From positions 1 to 64,000 of the forward strand of contig MGMF01000016.1 in assembly GCA_001796335.1 (NCBI GenBank): DNA of 64,000 nucleotides. Direction: 5' to 3'. Shown piece after piece: positions 9,249-17,232 of this stretch. The position numbers and the translations under genes are program-made. The notes beneath the pieces were generated by a model. The model saw nothing but the letters and a program-made list of their open reading frames with translations, was not told where the DNA came from and did not search any database. The stretch comes from Chloroflexi bacterium GWB2_49_20. GTDB taxonomy: Bacteria > Chloroflexota > Anaerolineae > Anaerolineales > Villigracilaceae. The stretch's first letter is position 1. Every line of letters begins with the position of its first letter.

Positions 9249-9800
9249 ATGGCTACTTTACCAGAGCGACGCGAAGAGACCCTGGGCGGCTATATCGTCC
9301 ATGGCGTACCGTTCCCGGTCAATACCGACCCGGAATCACTGGCTTTTCTCAAGAAGATGGCTCCCATCCAGATCGAGCAGCCTTACAGCATCACGTACCT
9401 GCACTCCTACGGGCAGGATAGCCCCTGGTTTGCCGGATTGGCAAACAAAAAGCTGCTGGCCAGCCAGGACGCAGAATCCGGATACACCTATGCCAGCCCG
9501 CGCGGCCACGATATGTATTCGGGCAAAGAGACCAACTGGATCGACATTACCGACCGCCCGGCCAAAGTGCATGCCTTCACTGTCTGCCATTTTGGCTCGG
9601 AGGAATTCCTGCCCGAGACCCCCTTTGTACTGGCGCTGGTCGAAATCGAAGGAGTGAATACCCTGATGTTGACCCGCCTGATGGGCCTGGATCCCCAGGC
9701 AGCCACCCTGGACTGGATCGGTATGAATGTCCGCCCCCACTTCCTGCGCAATAGCAAGCTTAAACCAACGGATGTGTACTTCACTCCATCCGAGAGTTAA
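9249..9800 (+). CDS. DUF35-like OB-fold partner without zinc-ribbon cysteines
   Basis: A 183-residue protein located directly behind the thiolase-like gene, where DUF35 (rubredoxin-like zinc ribbon plus OB-fold) acyl-CoA-binding partners normally lie. The pattern W-F-A-G-L-A-N-K-K-L-L followed by YTYASPRGH and WIDITDRPAKVHAFTVCHFG resembles the DUF35 layout, but the CxxC...CxxC positions are occupied by SQDAESG and HDMYSG, so no zinc site remains. The ATG at 9249 has AGGAGG upstream; an in-frame start at 9159 lies inside the thiolase gene and is rejected. It probably forms a complex with the thiolase-like protein. Confidence 0.75.
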   Translation: MATLPERREETLGGYIVHGVPFPVNTDPESLAFLKKMAPIQIEQPYSITYLHSYGQDSPWFAGLANKKLLASQDAESGYTYASPRGHDMYSGKETNWIDITDRPAKVHAFTVCHFGSEEFLPETPFVLALVEIEGVNTLMLTRLMGLDPQAATLDWIGMNVRPHFLRNSKLKPTDVYFTPSES

Positions 9801-9827
9801 GACCCCACAGGTCTATTAATTTTCAAT

Positions 9828-9877
9828 AAAGGATGCGGTGGTGTTGCTTACCCACTGCATCCTTTATTTGTTATTTT
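9828..9877 (+). terminator. intrinsic terminator after the thiolase/OB-fold operon
   Basis: A 14-bp stem with one G-T wobble (AAAGGATGCGGTGG, 9828-9841, pairing with 9852-9865) closes a loop of about ten bases and is followed by a T-rich tract. It lies 28 bp after the OB-fold gene. Confidence 0.85.
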
Positions 9878-9900
9878 CCACTTCCCGAAAACAATGACAG

Positions 9901-10164
9901 GTGGAAGGAAAACAAGCGAAGTCTTTGGTACTTCGTGCTATACTTGGCAAAATGGCTGCTGAAAGCTCACTTCCAAAACTCGATAAAACCGCCTTTTCTG
10001 TTACCTCGCTGGAGAAAAACGACGAAGACGAAAAGGCTTACTGGCTTTCCAAAACACCCTGTGAAAGATTGGACGCCGTTGAGACCATGCGGCAAATCGT
10101 CTATGGCTACGATCCGACTACCACAAGACTTCAAAGAGTTTTTGAAATTACTCAAAGAGCATGA
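9901..10164 (+). CDS. small partner of the nucleotidyltransferase (putative antitoxin)
   Basis: An 87-residue protein whose C-terminal part, YWLSKTPCERLDAVETMRQ then YGYDPTTTRLQRVFEI, matches the small gene usually found before DUF6036/AbiEii-like nucleotidyltransferases. It overlaps the next gene by 62 bp in another frame. The annotated start is GTG at 9901; the ATG at 9952 is an equally plausible start. From context it is likely the regulatory or antitoxin half of a toxin-antitoxin-like pair. It has no known catalytic motif. Confidence 0.65.
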   Translation: MEGKQAKSLVLRAILGKMAAESSLPKLDKTAFSVTSLEKNDEDEKAYWLSKTPCERLDAVETMRQIVYGYDPTTTRLQRVFEITQRA

Positions 10165-10552
10165 TGTCCGCTATCTGCTGATTGGGGGATATGCAGTCGG
10201 CTTCCACGGATACCCGCGTGCCACCGCGGACATGAATATTTGGGTGGAAATTGATCCTGAAAATGCAAATAAAATCGTTGCTGTGCTAAAAAAGTTTGGC
10301 TTTAACTTGCCCGAACTTTCCCCGCAATTATTTCTACAAGAAAAACAAATCATTCGCATGGGCGTTCCTCCTGTGAAATTGGAAATATGCACTTCCATTT
10401 CGGGTGTTGAGTTCGAGGCATGCTATGAAAAACACATTGTAGCTGAGTTGGACGGTGTGGAAGTGAACCTGATCGGTTTGAACGATCTTAAAGTCAACAA
10501 AAGAGCCAGTGGAAGGTCAAAGGACCTTACAGACCTTGAGTATTTACCGTAA
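10103..10552 (+). CDS. DUF6036/AbiEii-like nucleotidyltransferase
   Basis: A 149-residue protein beginning MATIRLPQDFKEFLKLLKEH. It has the nucleotidyltransferase core LIGGYAVGFHGYPRATADMNIWV (residues 23-45), then PVKLEICTSISGVEF with a possible third acidic ligand, and ends with the family tail VNKRASGRSKDLTDLEYL. The metal site reads D-M-N rather than D-x-D, so the second Asp may be replaced by Asn and activity is uncertain. The ATG at 10103 lies inside the preceding gene and is chosen because the family starts there. Relatives act as toxins that modify tRNA or proteins. Confidence 0.8.
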   Translation: MATIRLPQDFKEFLKLLKEHDVRYLLIGGYAVGFHGYPRATADMNIWVEIDPENANKIVAVLKKFGFNLPELSPQLFLQEKQIIRMGVPPVKLEICTSISGVEFEACYEKHIVAELDGVEVNLIGLNDLKVNKRASGRSKDLTDLEYLP

Positions 10553-10628
10553 TCTGGTTGGGATATTTCGTTTTTGGAAAAACTTGATCCTCCACAGCAA
10601 TAATCTCGTTAAACTCCCCATTTAAGAC

Positions 10629-10642
10629 TATACTAGGCTGCA
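10629..10642 (+). promoter_or_regulatory. -10 box directly before a leaderless start
   Basis: TATACT at 10629-10634 ends seven bases before the lipoprotein ATG at 10642, and no Shine-Dalgarno sequence lies between. Transcription would start at or next to the ATG, giving a leaderless message. The -35 region is weak. Confidence 0.5.
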
Positions 10643-11574
10643 TGCAAAAAGGTTCTATTACCCTCTTACTGGCAATATTGCTGGCGGGTTGTTCGCCCAC
10701 TGCCAGCCCGGTGGTCACTCCATCTGCCTCCCCTGCTGTCCAAACATCTACTCCAGTGGCCTCCGTTACTCCCAGGCTGGAAACGCCTGCTGCACCTGCC
10801 ACCCTGCTGCCTGGCACGCCCAGTGTTACCCCGCTGCCGTCAACCACCGACCTTGACCCGTCGGATTGGAAATCCTGGCCAGTGCTGCCGGTAGTCACCA
10901 ACAACATCCGCACGATCTACCTGCGAGGTCAGCAATTGGGCAACGACCCGCACGCCTTTTCCGTTTTTGGGGATTGCCAGAGCCAACCGGAAGCTTTCCT
11001 GGGTGTCTATGAGACCGACCCTGCCCGCCAGCAGGCCTTACCGCTTGAGTTCCAGGAGATGCTGGTGTATTTCGCCGATTCATTCAACCGCGTCAGCCCC
11101 ACCATCAAGGACGGTACCACCGCGGGCGGGCTGCTATCCCCTCTCTGGCATAACGGTGCGTTTGGCTGCGGTGTCACCGAGACGCCCGTGGATTGCGAAC
11201 TGAGGCTGCATAAGCCTTCTTTTGTGTTCATCAATGTTGGCACACATTGGGTGGTGCGCAACCAGGAATACCTGCGCACCATCAGCACCGGATTGATCGA
11301 GCGCGGTGTGGTGCCGATATTGGTGACCAAAGCCGATGAGCGCGAACAGGGTGACAAAACCAATACCGACCTGGCCATACTGGCCGTGGAATTAAATATA
11401 CCCCTGTGGAATTTCTATGCCTCGGTAACCGACCTGCCCGACCTGGGGTTGTATGCCAAGCCGGGACAGGGTGGCCTGGGCAATGTCTACCTGGGTGACG
11501 AAGCCAGCGAGCGCTACCGCCTGGGTGGCTTGTCAGCCCTGTATGTCGTCTGGCAGGCGGCAATCAAACAATAA
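10642..11574 (+). CDS. SGNH-hydrolase-like lipoprotein
   Basis: A 310-residue protein with a lipoprotein signal peptide (MQKGSITLLLAILLAGCS; lipidated Cys about 17) and a low-complexity Ser/Thr/Pro linker to about residue 75, so it is anchored outside the cytoplasmic membrane. The rest resembles the SGNH/GDSL fold: VFGDCQSQPEAFLG (block I, with Cys where Ser is usual), TAGGLLSP, FVFINVGTHW (block III, Gly but no Asn) and a C-terminal YRLGGLSAL segment. The substitution of Ser by Cys in block I leaves hydrolase activity in doubt. It may bind or process cell-wall or extracellular carbohydrate esters. Followed by a phosphatase nine bases later. Confidence 0.75.
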   Translation: MQKGSITLLLAILLAGCSPTASPVVTPSASPAVQTSTPVASVTPRLETPAAPATLLPGTPSVTPLPSTTDLDPSDWKSWPVLPVVTNNIRTIYLRGQQLGNDPHAFSVFGDCQSQPEAFLGVYETDPARQQALPLEFQEMLVYFADSFNRVSPTIKDGTTAGGLLSPLWHNGAFGCGVTETPVDCELRLHKPSFVFINVGTHWVVRNQEYLRTISTGLIERGVVPILVTKADEREQGDKTNTDLAILAVELNIPLWNFYASVTDLPDLGLYAKPGQGGLGNVYLGDEASERYRLGGLSALYVVWQAAIKQ

Positions 11575-11583
11575 GGAATTGTC

Positions 11584-12027
11584 GTGGATTATTCAAATAT
11601 CACCGAAGAGTTATTGGTTGGCACCACGCCAACCGTGACGGATTATGACCTTCTGCGCAGCCTGGGAGTGGGGCTGGTCATCAATATGCGTTTTGAGAGG
11701 CGTCCATATCCGGACCTGCACGAGCCTCCGCTCAAATTCCTGTGGCTGCCCACCGTCGATTGGCCGCTTTTACCGATCCCCATTGGCATGCTCAGGCGCG
11801 GCGCCCAACTTGCGCTTGAGACCATCCAGGCCGGTAAGCGGGTATTCACCCACTGCGCGGGTGGACGTCATCGCGGCGTGGCAATGGGGGCAGCTGTGCT
11901 GGTCGCCCGGGGCTATGCTGCTGAAGAAGCCATGCGCCTGATCGCCTCCCGGAGAAAGGTGGCTGACCCGCAGGCTTTCTATATCCGCAGCCGCATCCTG
12001 CGCTTTGCACAGCAGTGGCAGGCCTGA
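11584..12027 (+). CDS. dual-specificity-like protein tyrosine phosphatase
   Basis: A 147-residue protein with the Cys-based phosphatase signature HCAGGRHRG (HCxxGxxR, residues 96-103), preceded by an upstream LGVGLVINMRFE segment and followed by helices typical of the dual-specificity fold. It should hydrolyse phosphate esters on proteins or small molecules in the cytoplasm. The start is GTG at 11584 with AAGGAA upstream, nine bases after the lipoprotein gene, suggesting one transcript. Confidence 0.85.
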   Translation: MDYSNITEELLVGTTPTVTDYDLLRSLGVGLVINMRFERRPYPDLHEPPLKFLWLPTVDWPLLPIPIGMLRRGAQLALETIQAGKRVFTHCAGGRHRGVAMGAAVLVARGYAAEEAMRLIASRRKVADPQAFYIRSRILRFAQQWQA

Positions 12028-12141
12028 CTCCTGTTATCGCGAGGAGCATGTTCTAAGCGACGTGGCGATCTCTTCGAGCGTTCGCGTAGCATACCCACGG
12101 GGTAGGCAATCTCATATATTTCAAGACCTGGAGGCGCTTCC

Positions 12142-13812
12142 ATGAGCACACCTTCCACCGCATTAAGCCAGCTTTTTGAGGATCACTGGCAGGCCTGGAT
12201 GCAGTATGACCCGCTCTTTGCCAGTATGTGCGGCGACAATCGTTATGATGATCGCCTGCCATCCTCCAGTGATGCCAGCTTTGCTGATTGGCGGGGACAG
12301 TTGCAGGCTTTTCGCCAGCGCCAGGATGCCATCCCATGCGATGCGCTTTCACCCGCCGACCAATTGAATTATGATATTTTTGCCCGCCTGTTGGATGGGG
12401 AGATCGATGAACTCGGGCACCATTACTACCGCCTGCCCATCTCGCGCACAGCCGGATTCCACATGTCTCTGCCCGACCTGCCCTTGCTTATGTCCATGAC
12501 GAACCAGCGCGACTATGAAAACTACATCAGCCGCCTGAAGGCCGTGCATGCTTACTTTGCGGACAATATCGAGCTGATGCGCCTGGGGATGAGCAGCGGC
12601 TATCTGCCTGCGCTTGTTACCCTGGAAGGCATTGAAGCGGGACTCGAGCCACACATCCTGGAGGACCCGACACACAGTATTTTCTTCAAGCCTTTTGAAC
12701 AATTTCCATCCGGGGTTGGAGAGTCACAGCGGGAACGCCTGGCCCGATCCGCGCAGGAAGCCATCCGCACTTCGGTCATACCTGCTTACCGGGAGCTTTT
12801 GAAATTTGTACAGGAGGAATACCGCCCGGCCGCCCGCCCCGGCATTGCAGCCTGTGAACTGCCGCGCGGCCACGCTTTCTACCTGAGCCGCATCCGTTAT
12901 TTCACCAGCCTCGAGCTGACCCCCGACCAGGTGCATGCCACCGGTCAGGGGGAGGTGAGGCGCATCCGCACAGAGATGCAGTCTGTTGTCCAGAAAAGCG
13001 GCTTCAAGGGTGATTTTAAGGGATACATCGAATATTTGCGTAGCGAGCCGCGCTTCTATGCCAGCACACCCGAGGCCTTGCTTAAAGAAACCGCCCTGGT
13101 ACTCAAACGCATTGATGGGGAGCTGCCGCGTCTGTCGTATGGCATCCGCACCATTCCCGATTTCAGCGCCCCGGGCAATACCACGGCCTATTATATGCCG
13201 GGTTCCGGGGATGGCACGCGCGCCGGTTATTATTATGTCAATACCTATGACCTCAAGAGCCGCCCTTTTTACGAGATCGAAGCCCTTTCGCTGCACGAAG
13301 CCGTGCCCGGTCACCATCTGCAGATCGCCTTGCAGCAGGAGCTGACCGGCCTGCCCAGTTTCCGCCGCTTCAGCGGATTTACCTCTTTTGTGGAAGGCTG
13401 GGCACTTTACTCCGAACGCCTGGGGCTGGAGATGGGCTTTTACCAGGATCCCGCCAGCGATTTTGGGCGCCTGAGTTATGAAATGTGGCGCGCCTGCCGC
13501 CTGGTGGTGGATACCGGCATGCATGCCCTGGGCTGGAGCCGCCAGCAGGCCATTGATTTTATGCTTGAAAACACTTCCTCCACCGAGTTGAACATCATCA
13601 ATGAGGTTGACCGCTACATCGCCTGGCCCGGTCAGGCCCTGGCTTACAAGATCGGTGAACTCAAGATCCGTGAGCTGCGTGCTTACGCCGAGAGCCGACT
13701 GGGGGAGCGCTTTAACCTGCGCGAATTCCACGATGTCATCCTGCTGGCTGGAGCCGTCCCCCTGGATGTGCTCGAGCAGCGCGTGCGGGAGTGGGTAGTG
13801 GGGCAGGCATGA
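12142..13812 (+). CDS. DUF885-family peptidase-like protein
   Basis: A 556-residue DUF885 protein, the normal family length. The diagnostic LHEAVPGHHLQ zinc-binding helix lies at about residues 384-394, with GWALYSERLGLEMG downstream supplying further ligands, and GQALAYKIGELKIRELR near the C-terminus. These features place it with gluzincin-type metallopeptidases, though few members have been characterised. No signal peptide is visible, so it is probably cytoplasmic. The ATG at 12142 has GGAGG eight bases upstream. Confidence 0.9.
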   Translation: MSTPSTALSQLFEDHWQAWMQYDPLFASMCGDNRYDDRLPSSSDASFADWRGQLQAFRQRQDAIPCDALSPADQLNYDIFARLLDGEIDELGHHYYRLPISRTAGFHMSLPDLPLLMSMTNQRDYENYISRLKAVHAYFADNIELMRLGMSSGYLPALVTLEGIEAGLEPHILEDPTHSIFFKPFEQFPSGVGESQRERLARSAQEAIRTSVIPAYRELLKFVQEEYRPAARPGIAACELPRGHAFYLSRIRYFTSLELTPDQVHATGQGEVRRIRTEMQSVVQKSGFKGDFKGYIEYLRSEPRFYASTPEALLKETALVLKRIDGELPRLSYGIRTIPDFSAPGNTTAYYMPGSGDGTRAGYYYVNTYDLKSRPFYEIEALSLHEAVPGHHLQIALQQELTGLPSFRRFSGFTSFVEGWALYSERLGLEMGFYQDPASDFGRLSYEMWRACRLVVDTGMHALGWSRQQAIDFMLENTSSTELNIINEVDRYIAWPGQALAYKIGELKIRELRAYAESRLGERFNLREFHDVILLAGAVPLDVLEQRVREWVVGQA

Positions 13813-13835
13813 TATTTGTCGGTAGTTTTGTCAGC

Positions 13836-13894
13836 GTAGGGGCAGGTCTTCTCGTTTGATATGGTTCCTTTCCAATGAGAAGACCCGCCCCTAC
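13836..13894. repeat. 18-bp-stem inverted repeat after the DUF885 gene
   Basis: GTAGGGGCAGGTCTTCTC (13836-13853) pairs with 13877-13894 with one mismatch across a 23-base loop. It could act as a bidirectional transcription-end hairpin, but there is no T-run, and similar GGGGCAGGTCTTC palindromes are dispersed repeats in Chloroflexota-like genomes. Confidence 0.7.
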
Positions 13895-13907
13895 ATCAAC
13901 CCAGCCA

Positions 13908-13922
13908 CGTGGTAGAATCAAA
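13908..13922 (+). repeat. copy of the pdxS promoter core (left side of island)
   Basis: The 15 bases CGTGGTAGAATCAAA here are identical to 17800-17814, where TAGAAT is the probable -10 box of pdxS. The two copies lie at the two ends of the restriction-modification island. Fifteen bases is short, so chance promoter similarity is possible. Confidence 0.45.
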
Positions 13923-13936
13923 GAATAAGCAAAAAG

Positions 13937-14000
13937 CAGGTTGCCCGCCGAAGGTCTCCGCCGAAATCCCCTGAAAGGGAAAGGAGGCAGGGTAAAACCC
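13937..14000 (+). repeat. dispersed repeat, inverted copy at 46440-46515
   Basis: The stretch containing GCCGAAGGTCTCCGCCGAA and CCCTGAAAGGGAAAGGAGGCAGG matches the reverse complement of 46440-46515 with few differences. It carries no credible gene and marks the left part of the restriction-modification island. Confidence 0.6.
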
Positions 14001-14009
14001 AACAATCAG

Positions 14010-14083
14010 TTGGATCTAAGCCTGGATACCCCTGTCGGGGCACATGTACGCTTGGTCGCTGGTTCGAATCCTACCAAGCACAC
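14010..14083 (+). repeat. tRNA-like repeat, left copy
   Basis: About 56 bases (14010-14065) match 17487-17542 at roughly 50 positions, ending in GGTCGCTGGTTC. The next bases (GAATCC) complete a T-loop-like GGTTCGAATCC, but the 5-bp T stem does not pair properly here and no full cloverleaf can be drawn. It looks like a tRNA fragment or decayed attachment site rather than a working tRNA gene. Confidence 0.55.
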
Positions 14084-14233
14084 CTTTTTTTCTAAATTAT
14101 TCTATACAAATTTAAATACCCGTAGTTCTTGTTACCCCACTTATCCAGGACAAGTGCAACCTTCGTACTGAGATATAATAACAACATATCTAAACACATA
14201 ATCAATATCTCATTACCTAGTTTAAGGCGATAT

Positions 14234-15115
14234 ATGGCTAATCAACCTCTTGCTGAAGTCTTCGGATACCCTATCGATAATTTTTCCGAAGAAGCTAAAC
14301 GTCATAGACGTTTAAAACTATGCCCATTCAATAACAAAGTTCCATCCTGTACAAAAGATAAAGCTAATTCTCCTTTAGGCGTTTGTACAGTATTTGATAA
14401 AGACGAGGAAGCAATCACGTGCCCTATTCGCTTTAGGCAGAACTGGACTATTGCAGAAAATGCATGCCAGTTTTTTTTCCCCGAAGGTACACATTGGACT
14501 TCTCTAACCGAGGTACGGCTAAATGAGGGTAATGGTAAATCGGCCGGAAATATTGATGTTGTATGTGTTTCTTATGATGAGTCTGGGCACGTCCTTGACT
14601 TTGGTGCTCTTGAAGTTCAGGCAGTTTATATTTCTGGAAATATTAGAAATCCATTTGAATATTACTTAGCCGACCCTACTACTAGAAGCAACTTTGATTG
14701 GCGTAGAAAGCCACTTTACCCAAACCCAGATTATCTTTCTTCTTCCCGCAAACGTTTAATTCCTCAATTGATTTACAAAGGCGGCATTCTAAACGCATGG
14801 GGTAAAAAAACAGCAGTAGCTTTACATAAAAATTTTTACAACACACTTCCAATTTTACCTGAAGTAAATCGAGAGGATTCAAATTTAGCGTGGTTAATTT
14901 ATGATCTAGTATATAATGTTGAACAAAAAAAATATTCTCTTGAGCTAGAACGTACCATTTATACTCAATTTCAACCTGCACTCGATAAAGTAACTACACC
15001 CGAACCGGGATCAATGGACGATTTTATAGAGATCCTACAAGATAAGCTTGATGAAAAAAATGAAGACGGCAACCCTCCTGATGCTCCTACATTAACAGAT
15101 GTAATAAATATATAA
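14234..15115 (+). CDS. NotI-like type II restriction endonuclease
   Basis: A 293-residue protein beginning MANQPLAEVFGYPIDNFSEE. Four cysteines at residues 30, 39, 51 and 63 (CPF...SC...GVC...CPIRF) match the spacing of the iron-binding Cys4 site of NotI, and the FGYPI opening resembles NotI's FGHRV. The catalytic PD-(D/E)XK-like residues appear as D108 (AGNIDVV) and E127-V-Q129 (GALEVQ). It should cut unmodified foreign DNA; its site cannot be read from sequence. The methylase follows after one base. The gene is AT-rich, unlike its surroundings, indicating transfer. The ATG at 14234 is preferred over an upstream in-frame start that would add a nonhomologous extension. Confidence 0.82.
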   Translation: MANQPLAEVFGYPIDNFSEEAKRHRRLKLCPFNNKVPSCTKDKANSPLGVCTVFDKDEEAITCPIRFRQNWTIAENACQFFFPEGTHWTSLTEVRLNEGNGKSAGNIDVVCVSYDESGHVLDFGALEVQAVYISGNIRNPFEYYLADPTTRSNFDWRRKPLYPNPDYLSSSRKRLIPQLIYKGGILNAWGKKTAVALHKNFYNTLPILPEVNREDSNLAWLIYDLVYNVEQKKYSLELERTIYTQFQPALDKVTTPEPGSMDDFIEILQDKLDEKNEDGNPPDAPTLTDVINI

Positions 15116-15116
15116 A

Positions 15117-15980
15117 ATGAATCAATTATCTTTTTTTGATAGTGTACCAACAACAAAACCTGTAAATGTAGCCTCTGTACCACAGAGAAGTCCATTTCGT
15201 TATCCCGGTGGAAAAACATGGCTTATACCATTTATACGGAAATGGATGTCTTCTTATGATAATAAAGCAATAAATTTTTATGAACCGTTTGTTGGAGGCG
15301 GTATTGTAGGTCTCACAATTGCTTTTGAACAATTAGCTAAAGATATCACGTTAGTAGAACTTGATGTTGATGTAGCTTCTGTTTGGAAAACCATTTTATC
15401 CAATGATTATAAATGGCTAGCCAATAAAATTGTTAATTTTGACTTGACCCAACAATCTGCTGAAAGAGAACTAAATACAATAGCAACTTCCACAAGAGAT
15501 CAAGCTTTTCAAACAATTCTTAGAAATCGTATTAGCCACGGTGGCATCCTTGCACCTGGCGCCGGTAATTTAAAGTATGGCGAAGGCGGCAAAGGCATAT
15601 TATCTCGATGGTATCCATATACATTATTTAAGAGAATATATGCTATTGGAGAAATACAAGATCGAATCCGTTTCATTGAAGGAGATGGATTAGACTTTAT
15701 TAGATTACATTTGAATCAGTCAAATGCAGTTTTTTTCATTGACCCTCCATACACGGCAGGTGGCAAAAAAGCTGGTTCTCGTCTTTATACCCATTATCTA
15801 ATTGACCATGAAGAATTGTTTAACCTGGCGAGTCAAATAAAAGGTGATTTCCTTATGACCTATGACAATTCTAATGAAGTTTATGAACTTGCTAAACGCT
15901 ATAATTTCAATATACGCATGATAGCTATGAACAACACCCACCACGCCCAAATGACAGAGCTATTAATCAGCAATCATTAA
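15117..15980 (+). CDS. Dam-family (D12 class) DNA adenine methyltransferase
   Basis: A 287-residue N6-adenine methyltransferase. The AdoMet motif FRYPGGK lies at residues 27-33 and the catalytic DPPY motif at about 208-211 (FFIDPPYTAGGKK). The fold order (FxGGK before DPPY) is the alpha/Dam class. It starts one base after the NotI-like gene stop and should protect the host site. A Dam-class enzyme implies adenine methylation, so the recognition site must contain A, unlike the GCGGCCGC site of NotI itself. AT-rich like its partner. Confidence 0.9.
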   Translation: MNQLSFFDSVPTTKPVNVASVPQRSPFRYPGGKTWLIPFIRKWMSSYDNKAINFYEPFVGGGIVGLTIAFEQLAKDITLVELDVDVASVWKTILSNDYKWLANKIVNFDLTQQSAERELNTIATSTRDQAFQTILRNRISHGGILAPGAGNLKYGEGGKGILSRWYPYTLFKRIYAIGEIQDRIRFIEGDGLDFIRLHLNQSNAVFFIDPPYTAGGKKAGSRLYTHYLIDHEELFNLASQIKGDFLMTYDNSNEVYELAKRYNFNIRMIAMNNTHHAQMTELLISNH

Positions 15981-16293
15981 AATTGCTAATATATATCCCT
16001 ATAACAATTTTTTTGGCTTAAATAGAGCCATAATACTCTAGATTAAAATAAGTTATTCGCAAAATATACCTCTACAGGAATTGAACCCTTAACCGCTAGG
16101 TTAACAACCCTCCACACACCGAAAGCGCAGGTTATTGCCTTGGATTAGGATTGGCACTATACTACTAATAATTCGCTTCCTAATGCCTATATTAATTCCA
16201 GTGATTAGACAGCAACGACCCATAAGCTAATGAGACACCAACCGTCGGCTGAGCACCTAGTTAGACCTTTCAATGGAGTGAGATTGAATAATT
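15981..16293. other. intergenic with tRNA-3'-end-like remnant
   Basis: No gene is visible. At 16076-16112 the minus strand reads TAACCTAGCGGTTAAGGG followed by TTCAATTCC, a T-arm-like sequence that recurs in varied form at 17402-17440 and 17584-17620. The stem pairs poorly, so it is a degenerate fragment. The rest is AT-rich with no clear terminator for the methylase. Confidence 0.5.
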
Positions 16294-17232
16294 ATGAGGA
16301 GCAGCAAAGTGATTCCACAAAAATTTAAAGCTGGATTTTTGTCTTTCCTTGGGGTTTTTCCCATTCTGGCGACTGTCATATTCGCCGCATATGTATTGGT
16401 CATGAAGGATTGGAAAGAATTCGACGAAAAAATAATTCTAAAGTGGCTCTTGGTTGTTGTTGGATTGCTAGCTACCTCTGAGCTAGTTGAACGTTTTCAA
16501 ATACTGAGCAAAATCGAGCGAACCACTGAGGAAACGTGTGATAAAGCTGGTGAAACACACAATCAAATAACCAATCTGCAAGACCTATTGTATCAAGGTT
16601 ATCAAATTGTACCAGGAGTGGTAGGTCCCATAGTAATAAGTCATGTTAATGGCGAGAAGGTAACTCGTCATCTGATAGAGAATTATACCGATAGGCTTTC
16701 AAAGAAAAAGGATGTCGGCTCTAAGCAATATCCAGTCCAATACTATATAAATTTTAAACGTTGCGATATAGAAGGCGAGCTCACAGAGTTGGCTCTTGTA
16801 ATAGCGAATATGATCAAAAATGAAAAGTGCTCCTTCACTAAAATTGCCGTTCCTGACACTGGTATTCGCTTTGGTGCTAAAGTTGCATCTCTATTTCAAA
16901 AACCCTACCTTCAAGTTGCCGGAAGCCATATACCTCACTACGATTTTATTGGTCAACCTCCTTCTACAAGAGATGAAATCATCATTATTTCTGATGTTAC
17001 TTTGACTGGGTATTCTTCTCTGGAACTACCTATTGAAAAGATTAGAAATTGTGGTGGTAAAGTGAAGCATGCCTTTGTACTAGTGGAAAGGACAGATCTT
17101 TATTTAGGTGGTACAAAAGGACCTAGAGATTCTTTGAAGGATTTGGGAGTAAATTTACACTCCTGCCTACAATTCTCAGATGACGAGCTAAAATCAATAT
17201 TTGAATCACGTAATGCTTCTAGGCAACTCTAG
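16294..17232 (+). CDS. membrane-anchored phosphoribosyltransferase-like protein
   Basis: A 312-residue protein with two N-terminal transmembrane segments (about 13-35 and 48-65) and a cytoplasmic domain. The PRPP-binding loop of type I phosphoribosyltransferases is clear as IIIISDVTLTGYSS (about 229-242), preceded by DTGIRFGAKVASLF. The enzyme fold suggests transfer of, or binding to, PRPP or a nucleotide. Membrane anchoring is unusual for this family. It lies in the restriction-modification island, is AT-rich, and may be a further defence or regulatory component; no known named system was recognised. Confidence 0.65.
   Translation: MRSSKVIPQKFKAGFLSFLGVFPILATVIFAAYVLVMKDWKEFDEKIILKWLLVVVGLLATSELVERFQILSKIERTTEETCDKAGETHNQITNLQDLLYQGYQIVPGVVGPIVISHVNGEKVTRHLIENYTDRLSKKKDVGSKQYPVQYYINFKRCDIEGELTELALVIANMIKNEKCSFTKIAVPDTGIRFGAKVASLFQKPYLQVAGSHIPHYDFIGQPPSTRDEIIIISDVTLTGYSSLELPIEKIRNCGGKVKHAFVLVERTDLYLGGTKGPRDSLKDLGVNLHSCLQFSDDELKSIFESRNASRQL

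Noticed and set aside
14010-14083. Functional tRNA gene
   Set aside because: Only a T-loop-like GGTTCGAATCC is present; the stem does not pair and no D-arm or anticodon arm can be drawn.
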